Positions 45,525 through 64,000 of a DNA stretch of 64,000 nucleotides are shown in pieces. The translations under genes and the position numbers were made by a program. The stretch comes from Myripristis murdjan. Its lineage: Eukaryota; Chordata; Actinopteri; Holocentriformes; Holocentridae. Within the stretch, counting starts at the first letter, position 1; every line of letters begins with the position of its first letter. The notes under the pieces are model-generated. The model worked only from the letters and a program-made list of their open reading frames with translations, was not told the DNA's origin and searched no databases. The stretch lies in NCBI RefSeq assembly GCF_902150065.1, contig NC_043993.1, positions 17,693,203 through 17,757,202 of the forward strand, written 5' to 3'.

Positions 45525-45966
45525 AATAGAGATAAAGTATGCGTGCCTTTCTGTGGTTGGCATTCCTTATTTGGTGTACTGCTGATTTGCATTGCTATCA
45601 TGCAACCACAGTCTATGCCAACTGGTACACCTGTCTTGACCTCACCTTACCCCCCATCTTACCAGAACATACACACACACACACACCCTTCCATCATTTC
45701 ATCACCACACTTATTATCCATCTCCTGTCACCCTGAATCGGGCCTGTTCAGACACCGCAAGAATGTTTTATTGCACAATCACACACTCTGCCCATCTTGT
45801 TTGCCTCAAATCCCAACCCTTGGTACAGATAGTTTTGAGAATTGACCAGTCAGTCCATATCAACGGTTCATCTGAGCAGAGCCACAGAGGAAGAATTTTT
45901 ACAATATCTAGTTGTGATTTGTCACTTCATGTTAAAAAAATCTTCTCTGCAGGAGACGGAGGGGTC

Positions 45967-48900
45967 ATGACAGGAGCTTTGGCTGCAAAGACCTTGATTT
46001 CACTGGTGCTTGTAGCACTGTGTGGAGCTGCTCCAGCCGCTGGACCCAGCCAAGATGAGCTGTCTAAAGCCCAGGTAACCATAACACACGTCAAGCTGTT
46101 CTTCCTAATTCTTCATAATGTGTTGCTTTTGTTAAATCTATTAGAGAGGGAACAACATTCTGTGTTTCTCTGATTCTACAAAGTCAACACCCTCTGCATC
46201 TCAAGTGTGTTAAAAAAATAAAGTTTTACAACCACTCGGAGTTTGTAACATGTTTAAGATGGATTTGTTTGTGCCGTGGGTTAAATATGCACTATGCAAT
46301 TGACTGAGGACGGATTTAATGAGAGCCCTTTAGATTCAATTTAAACTTCTAAAAAAGTAAAGAATGAAGTTCCAGCACAGAGCATGCATGGTTTTTTTTA
46401 TTTATTTATTTTTATTTTTTTATTAAATGCGTTTTTTTCTTATGAGTGCGTAGGCATGTTTTCAGAAGTAATATATCAGAAGTGAATGGAAGTGATGAAA
46501 TGGTACAAAAGCATAAACATAATCCTTGATTATGGAAAAATCTGCCAACAAATGGCCTAAGCGGTCTATGTGCATTAAGATATGATGATATATAATCTAC
46601 ATATTAAAGTTCTGCTTCTGTCATCTGAGTTAGATGTTAAATGTTTTAAATTATCCCAATATCTTATGTAGAACACTGTATATGCAAATTTTATATTTCT
46701 GCTTTCTTTGTCCAGGCCTATCTGTCCAGATTTTTCTCCAATGTGGGTGTCAGTGCTCCCAACAGTGTGTGGCGCAGCTCCCTGGATTCCTTTGACGACA
46801 CTCTTAGAAAAATGCAGGAATTTTTTGGCCTGGCGGTGACGGGGACATTGGACTCCAACACCTTGGAGGTGATGGATCAACCCCGCTGTGGTTTCACTGA
46901 TGTGGCTAGGTTTGCTCATTTTGATGGCCGCCCCCGCTGGGACAAGACTCTGATCACATACAGGTACAAAACACATAACAAAGTGTAATACCAGTCAATC
47001 AACGGACAAGCACAATAAAGCACACCTGTAGGGACTTGTAAACCATGTTTTGCATTCAAACTGCTTTAGGATCACTGAATACACACCAGACTTGAGCAGA
47101 AGCGAGGTGGATGCCACCATAGCCCAGGCTTTCAAACTCTACAGTGACGTCACACCGCTGAATTTCAAGCAGATCAACACTGGCACCGCTGACATCATGA
47201 TCTTTTTCAAGGAGAAAGGCGAGTCATGCAGTGCTTTTTTTTGCTCCCATTCAGAAAAGCACACAGTCTTGTTATTATTGGTATATTAATGCAGTGTTCT
47301 CTAAAAATCAGACCATGGAGACTTTTCTCCTTTTGATGGGCCTGGTAAGGTCCTGGCCCATGCATTCTCCCCTGGAGAGGGCCGAGGAGGTGACACCCAC
47401 TTTGATGAAGATGAGCAGTGGAGTCTAAATGCAAGAGGTGAAGTATTGTGTTGTGTGGGTATCCCATTGTGTTGGTGTGCTGGGAGACAGGGAGGATCAT
47501 GACAGACTCAAACCTCACCAAATGACATAGGAAACTATCTAGATGACTACACTAGGAGTAGGTGCGGGAATATGTTTTGTATTTTGGGTCAACTGTTCCT
47601 TTATAGAAGCAGTGCAGTCATGATAATATAACAGCTGAACATTTCACAGTCTGAAGTGCCCTTGCAGTCTCATGTTATCAGTGTGTTTACATAGGAGTCA
47701 ACCTGCTGCTGGTGGCTGCCCATGAGCTGGGCCATGCTCTGGGACTGGCCCACTCTAAGGACAGGACTGCCCTGATGTTTCCCAACTACCAGTATGTGAA
47801 CACACAGGGGTACAAGCTGCCTGAGGACGACAAACAGGGAGTGCAGGCTATATATGGTGAGAACCTTACAGTTAACACAACAACTTTATTTTGTTTAATA
47901 CAGGAGTTGGTTTTACAATGACATAGCGTTATTTATCCACCAGGTTAAAAATTTGAAACATTTAAAATATTAAAACATAGATCTCCTATCATCATCTCCT
48001 ACTACTACATTTGCAAGAACCATAACAAATGGAGCAGGTGCAAAATCAGAGGTTTACTGAGAGCCAGGCAAAGGGTCATACACAGGTGTTCAGTCAAAAC
48101 AGCAGAGGTACAGATAAGCAGCAGGCAAAATCTCAAACAAAACCAGACATGAGTCAAAAACACTGCAGATCTGCATGTGGGCATAGGCATAATCAGAGCC
48201 AAAAGAGGTCAGAAACACTACGAGGTAAACACATGAAGAAAACAAACACTAAAACGCTTGGCACAAATGCTACAAGACAATGTGGCAGATAGTGAATGAA
48301 CCAGGAGCTGCTTACATACTGACTGGGGTGACAGTGATTGCTGGTGGAAAACTTGAAGGAAGTGAAGTGATACAATGAGGATACACACAGAGAAATGTTC
48401 TTACAAATCTGTAAATTTCTGAGAGAGAGTGAGAGAGAAAGATTTTGTTGTTAATATCTTGTATGCCTACGCTTATTTGTACAGGGCAAAGCGAGGGGGC
48501 CTACAGTTGCCATCCACTTGTACCAGTTTGTGCAACACATTAATTAAATAAATAATAATGAAAAAAAAAAAAAACAGTTCCAATATCTCCACTTTTTACA
48601 CCCACATTATAAGCGACCTTCTGTGATTTTGTCATTAACAGCAGAACTGTACAATTTACTAAGATGAAAGGTCAGAGGATTTTATGTTCATTATCTTCTG
48701 GGGGAACACACATACTTGTGGAGATCACTAATCTGGCCATGATGCAAACATAAGGTTAATATCTTTGAGAATAACATTAATAAAAGTGTTAAAACTGTTT
48801 CTATTCCATTATACACTTTAAACATATGTATGGATTGTAAAAAAAAAAAAAAAAAAAAAAAAAGAAGTAAAAAGCATCTGAGAAAACACCTGGGCTTTGC

Positions 48901-50234
48901 ATCTTTGACACTGCATGTTCTTGTTTCCTCTCCAAGGATCCCGAACAGTGCCGACTCAAGCGCCCGCTAAACCTGATCCGAAGCCACAACCTGCCCCAAA
49001 CCCTGCACCCAAACCACCACCCAGACCTACAGCAGACCCCGCTGAGCCAGAGCTTGAGTCCACCCCAGAGCCTCTTCCAGATAGGTGCTACAGGCACCTC
49101 CGTTTTGATGCTGCAACCTCCATTGAGGATAATCTTTGCTTCTTTAAAAATGGGTGAGTGCATGAACCCTTTTTTTTTTTAGTTCCAAAGAGCAACCTCC
49201 TCTGTCACAGTCAGATTCAGCCTTCATTTTGAAACAGTTAATTCCTGATGGTATATACCTCTGTGTCTGCCTAAACCCACCAAAGAGAATCAAAATCTGT
49301 TTCTTTGTCAGATATTTCTGGAAGAAGAGTGGTGACTGGGATGGCATCACGACAAGGAAAATTCAGTCTGTCTGGCCTGGAATCAACCATGTCGATGCTG
49401 CTTATGAATTTAAGAGTGATAACATTGTCTTCCTCTTTGAGGGTAAAAAAAAAAAAAACATAAATCAGCATATAGTTATCCTATATCAGACAAAACTAAA
49501 ATTATGTTTCCTGATATTTACTTTTGGTCACTTTTGGGCCATCACAACAATAGAAATAATGATGCTAATAAAGAACCACCACTGTGGATACCACCTTGTT
49601 CTGAACTGATCATCTTGGTTAGGTAAACATTAAAGCTGCATTGCATATGTTTGTCATCTCACAGGTGATCATTACTGGGGTGTCAGAGGAAATACTGTGC
49701 TGCCTGGTTATCCCAAACCCCTCAGCGACCTCGGCTTCCCCCCCTCTGTCACCAAGGTAGACGCCGCTGTTTATGTAACATTCACAGGCCGGACCCTTCT
49801 CTTTGAGAGACACAGATACTGGAGGTGAGCATGACCTGGACAGAACACAAACAAATGGGCTGAATCTAGACAGAAGAGCCTCTGTGATGATGCACAAACA
49901 GTCTAGTAAATGGATGCTCCTCTTTTTGCTATAGCTTCAATAACAGGAGAGGCAGAATGGATGCTGGGTACCCAAAATTAATTTACAGAGACTTCCGTGG
50001 CATTGGCTACAAAGTGGACTCTGCCTTTGAAAACAATGGTGGGTAATGAAACTGACATTAAACTTTGCACTGAACGTACCTTCTTGATCTTAAAAATTTA
50101 CTGATATATCGATAATATGTTGCTTTTTAGGTTACCTGTACTTTTCAGCTGGATACAGACAAACAGAGTACCACTATCCAAGAAGAAGAGTTCTTCGTAC
50201 TCTGTTAAACTACAGCTGGCTGGACTGCAACTGA
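45967..50234 (+). CDS. Secreted matrix metalloproteinase with long proline-rich hinge
   Basis: Ten exons: 45967-46074, 46716-46963, 47070-47218, 47312-47437, 47695-47856, 48937-49153, 49312-49442, 49665-49824, 49935-50038 and 50131-50234, giving 502 aa. Signal peptide, cysteine switch PRCGFTD (92-98), [12 protein letters not shown], zinc motif [11 protein letters not shown] (220-230), Met-turn ALMFP, and hemopexin domain Cys315-Cys501. It belongs to the collagenase/stromelysin group (MMP1/3/8/13-like). Teleost-specific mmp30 is a candidate name, but I cannot fix the orthologue. The hinge (265-314) is about 50 residues, rich in Pro and Lys-Pro, versus about 21 in the neighbouring mmp13; the extra length is all within exon 6. 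Intron 3 uses a GC donor (47219). An acceptor-like tctctgcag at 45944-45952 may precede a 5' exon. Confidence 0.9.
48005..48370. repeat. Decayed interspersed repeat in intron 5 of the third MMP
   Basis: The stretch GAGCCAGGCAAAGGGTCATA ... GGCACAAATGCTACAAGACA ... GACTGGGGTGACAGTGATT resembles a dispersed fish repeat I recall, in the same order. It holds no intact coding frame and its family is unresolved. Confidence 0.4.
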
Positions 50235-50671
50235 AAAAACAAAATATTCACACATGTACAAGTAAAGCTACAATCTCTGCTATCATATCCTCTGTAGCTT
50301 CTGGTGGCTTTTCTGTAGAGACGTATGAAAATGTCTGCATCATTTAAAATACATCAAACGTTAGCAAACACTCTAGGTAATGATTGCTGGCTATGTTGTA
50401 AAATAAAAAAAAAAATAAAAACATCATCCTGCGATGTGCACGAAGCAAGTGTGTGTCAATAAAGTATAAAACATAAAGAAAACACTAACTTTGTAATGCT
50501 TCTTCATAATGCCCTAAGATGGATGAAATATCAGGTTAAACACAGCTCTTTTCAAGGTTGCCAGCATGCACAGCACCAGCTGGCTCTTTAACCAGCTATT
50601 TCATGTCAGAATTTATGCTGTGAAAAAGCTCTATTGGTTGTAGCTGCGTGTGTGCATATGTGCAATGGAGC

Positions 50672-50774
50672 ATAAGTAAATTTTAAAATAAATAAATAAA
50701 ATAAACAACAACAACAACAACAACAGCAACAACAACAACACTATAATAATAATAATAATAATAATTATTATTAT

Positions 50775-50806
<32 letters not shown>

Positions 50807-50891
50807 TAACAAGAAGAAGAAGAAGAAGAAGAAGAAGAAGAAGAAGAAGAAGAAGAAGAAGAAGAAGAAGAAAAATAAGTAAATTTTAAAA
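50672..50891. repeat. Compound trinucleotide microsatellite flanked by 17-bp direct repeats
   Basis: Order: AAAT units, CAA units (one CAG), TAA/TTA units, GTA units, then a long AGA run. The whole is flanked by perfect direct repeats ATAAGTAAATTTTAAAA at 50672-50688 and 50875-50891. Confidence 0.95.
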
Positions 50892-51371
50892 ATCTGGTCA
50901 AGTTTATTTGGTTAATTCAAAGTGTATCAGGAAAAGCTAAATTGTACAATTTGTCCTAACCTAGAAAACACAGAGAATGGAGCATTTAGTTTTTGTAAGT
51001 CTGCAAGTACATATATAAAAAAGATTTTATTACATGATTCACTTCAACATGTTATGTTTAAGCATGGAGTTTATTTAGGATTTATGCATGCAAAATGTAC
51101 CAGACAGCACTGGTGACTCAAAGATTTTACCTCAACAGCAAGGATGGTTGGAGTCAGAGGCATCATTTCAACCAGAAATGTATTAGTGACGGTATAGCAG
51201 CTGAAGGAAGTGTTTTATTTTTATTTTATTTTATTTTACTTTACTTTATTTAGTGTATCTCACTTCTCTTGCCAAATAAAGCTGTCAAAGCAGGTATTAG
51301 GTAAAACAGTAAAACTACAACAACCATAATGCATAGCGGTGTGAGGCGGCGGCAGCACAGCTCTCGCTCTG

Positions 51372-51376
51372 ATTGG
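51372..51376 (-). promoter_or_regulatory. CCAAT box (NF-Y type) of acat1 promoter
   Basis: An inverted CCAAT (ctgATTGGctga context) lies 89 bp upstream of the acat1 ATG, next to a GC-rich GGCGGCGG stretch. No TATA box is evident, as expected for a housekeeping mitochondrial enzyme gene. Confidence 0.5.
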
Positions 51377-51464
51377 CTGATGTATTTAGCCCTCCGCTGC
51401 ATGGCTGAAGGTGAAGTAGGTCCAAGTGTGTGTGAGAGTCACTCCTGTCTTCCAGTCCAGCACC

Positions 51465-62581
<11,117 letters not shown>

Positions 62582-62832
62582 GATATTTCACTGGAACCCT
62601 CTCCTTCATATCACCGGTTGTTTATCTATGTGTGAGCCACCTACCCGATGTACTGTAGCAGGTTAAACATTTTAATAGACTCCCTTGGTCCAGCTTCAAT
62701 GTCAGCGGCCTTACTTAGCAGCAAACTCTTTGTACATGAAATAACATGACTCCAGTGTTAAAGGCACTCCTTTGTTTGGTGAACTTCAGGTGCACAGATG
62801 AATCAATATTTAACTTTGAGTTGAAAAGATTG

Positions 62833-62838
62833 AATAAA
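62833..62838 (+). terminator. Poly(A) signal of acat1
   Basis: AATAAA 252 bp after the stop codon, the first canonical signal downstream. Confidence 0.6.
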
Positions 62839-63359
62839 TAGTTTGTATGAAATCAAATCTTGCTGTATTATTGCTCTTTTTTTCCTCATTGTGGCTTATT
62901 AGTGAGTAAAGGCATGATGATTAACTGTTTCCTCTAAGATGTATTTTCAAGATTCTTACGTTTTTAGTCTTAATCCTTAATTACTGGTACTCAAACAAGT
63001 GTGAATTTGCAGTAGCTTCAACCACATACGCTCATGCGTCCATACTGTGCATGCATTCACACACACTTGACCTCCATGGCTAATTTCTGCCTCATGGTAG
63101 AACGCTGCAGTTGCTATAGGGTGGACACAGGGTACCCACTGAGCTGCTAAAAATTCATCACAACAGCGATGACCACTGTAATTTTGAGATTGACCACTGG
63201 ATGCTGCAATTTCCTTTGAAACCACAGTAGTTACTATCCATCCTGGCTGCATTGACTGTGATTGGAACTATCTAGTTTTATTGTATTACTATGGCTAATA
63301 TTAAAGACTGCCTCAAATTGGTATTGTATTTATATATACATAAAATATTATATAATAAT

Positions 63360-63394
63360 ATAAATATTATTATTATTATTATTATTATTATTAT
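63360..63394. repeat. (TTA)n microsatellite
   Basis: About eleven ATT/TTA units downstream of acat1. Confidence 0.9.
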
Positions 63395-64000
63395 GTCTAA
63401 TGTGAAAAGGAAAAGAAAAAAAAAAGTAGGCAGTGCTTCCCAGTCAAATAATGGATGCCCCACGTGGTTGATTACTTCCTCTTCCTGCAAGTTAACCAAG
63501 TCATTTGTCATGTTAAATATTGACAGAGTTTCAAAGTCCTCAGGCCGTCACATTTTTGTGCAGAGACCTGTTTGCACATTTTTTTTCGGAGCCTAATGGA
63601 GATGTGACCTGGTTACTGATTAAACACTGGAGGAGTTTCACCATGGTAAGACTAACGCTGTCATGTGCAATCTAAGAGCTAAATTTGTTACTGCATGCCC
63701 ATTCACTTTATTTAAGTTGAAAAGCCCTATTTGAATGATGTAGTTTCTATTGGGACATCAAACAATCTGTGACTTATTGTTTCCTGTTCCCAGGTAAATG
63801 CCCCTCCTGTCATGACATCACAGTCACTTTAGGAGCGGCAGGTTTTATTGCTCGAAAACATTACCTCACACATCTTCACATGCTGAATTTCCTGTTATTA
63901 AATTATATCATTGGTGTCTTACCATTTTTGAGATTGCCATATTTTCATTGAACCAGTTAAATTCTGTAGATACAGGGACCTTAAAATTATAAGGTTATGT

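Larger units (their letters stand above)
40074..45960. other. Intergenic region between mmp13 and the third MMP
   Basis: An AATAAA at 40341-40346 probably ends mmp13. The remaining ~5.6 kb carries no gene I can support. It is a repeat graveyard: a decayed interspersed repeat (40935-41075), LTR-like relics (41640-42440), a retroelement-derived relic (44690-45225), a 16-bp perfect hairpin (45485-45524) and CA repeats near 45670-45687. Confidence 0.6.
50235..51464. other. Intergenic region before acat1
   Basis: Holds the 3' UTR of the third MMP with AATAAA at 50458-50463, a compound microsatellite (50686-50874) and the acat1 promoter. I see no gene. Confidence 0.65.
62582..64000. other. acat1 3' UTR and downstream region
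   Basis: AATAAA at 62833-62838 is the likely acat1 end. Beyond it I see no gene. A TTA/ATT microsatellite lies at 63360-63394. Confidence 0.6.

Noticed and set aside
45462-45845. 127-codon frame upstream of the third MMP
   Set aside because: It covers a hairpin and a CA-rich run, has no family likeness, and does not join the MMP frame.
50683-50901. Reverse-strand frame of Ser, Thr, Asn, Tyr and Val homopolymers
   Set aside because: It is a translation of the compound trinucleotide microsatellite.

Overview
The window is nuclear DNA of a ray-finned fish, most likely a teleost. Genes are split into short exons with GT-AG introns, the intergenic DNA is AT-rich, simple repeats are abundant, and several degraded repeats look like families I know from teleost genomes. 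I rebuilt six host genes exon by exon. All lie on the + strand and all give an open frame that matches a known family along its whole length.

Layout: 1-4.8 kb has no gene I can support. 4.9-8.7 kb is serpinh1 (HSP47, the ER collagen chaperone with a C-terminal RDEL). 10.6-17.8 kb is acer3 (alkaline ceramidase 3, 11 coding exons, 267 aa, the same length as the human protein). 17.8-25.7 kb is acer3 3' flank and intergenic DNA with decayed repeats. 25.7-35.1 kb, 36.8-40.1 kb and 46.0-50.2 kb are three tandem secreted matrix metalloproteinases with the same ten-exon plan: an MMP20-like gene, an mmp13-type collagenase and a third MMP with a long proline-rich hinge. 51.5-62.6 kb is acat1 (mitochondrial acetoacetyl-CoA thiolase, 12 exons, 420 aa). 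62.6-64 kb shows no gene.

The gene set matches human chromosome 11q, where SERPINH1 and ACER3 (11q13.5) lie far from the MMP cluster and ACAT1 (11q22). Here they are contiguous. A collagen chaperone beside three collagen- or matrix-degrading enzymes is thematically neat, but shared ancestry of the block is enough to explain it.

Mobile DNA I can support includes a piggyBac-type MITE in acer3 intron 1, a long-arm foldback MITE with TTAA ends in serpinh1 intron 2, a hAT-type element in acat1 intron 6, and several decayed interspersed repeats.

I found no wholly new biological system. The best second-look items are: the acat1 intron whose 3' end is a ~140-bp GT tract in place of a pyrimidine tract; the mmp13 intron minisatellite that repeats an acceptor-like motif; a GC-AG intron in the third MMP; the textbook ETS/AP-1/TATA promoter of mmp13; a five-part compound microsatellite flanked by 17-bp perfect direct repeats; and the unusual polybasic motifs of the MMP20-like protein.
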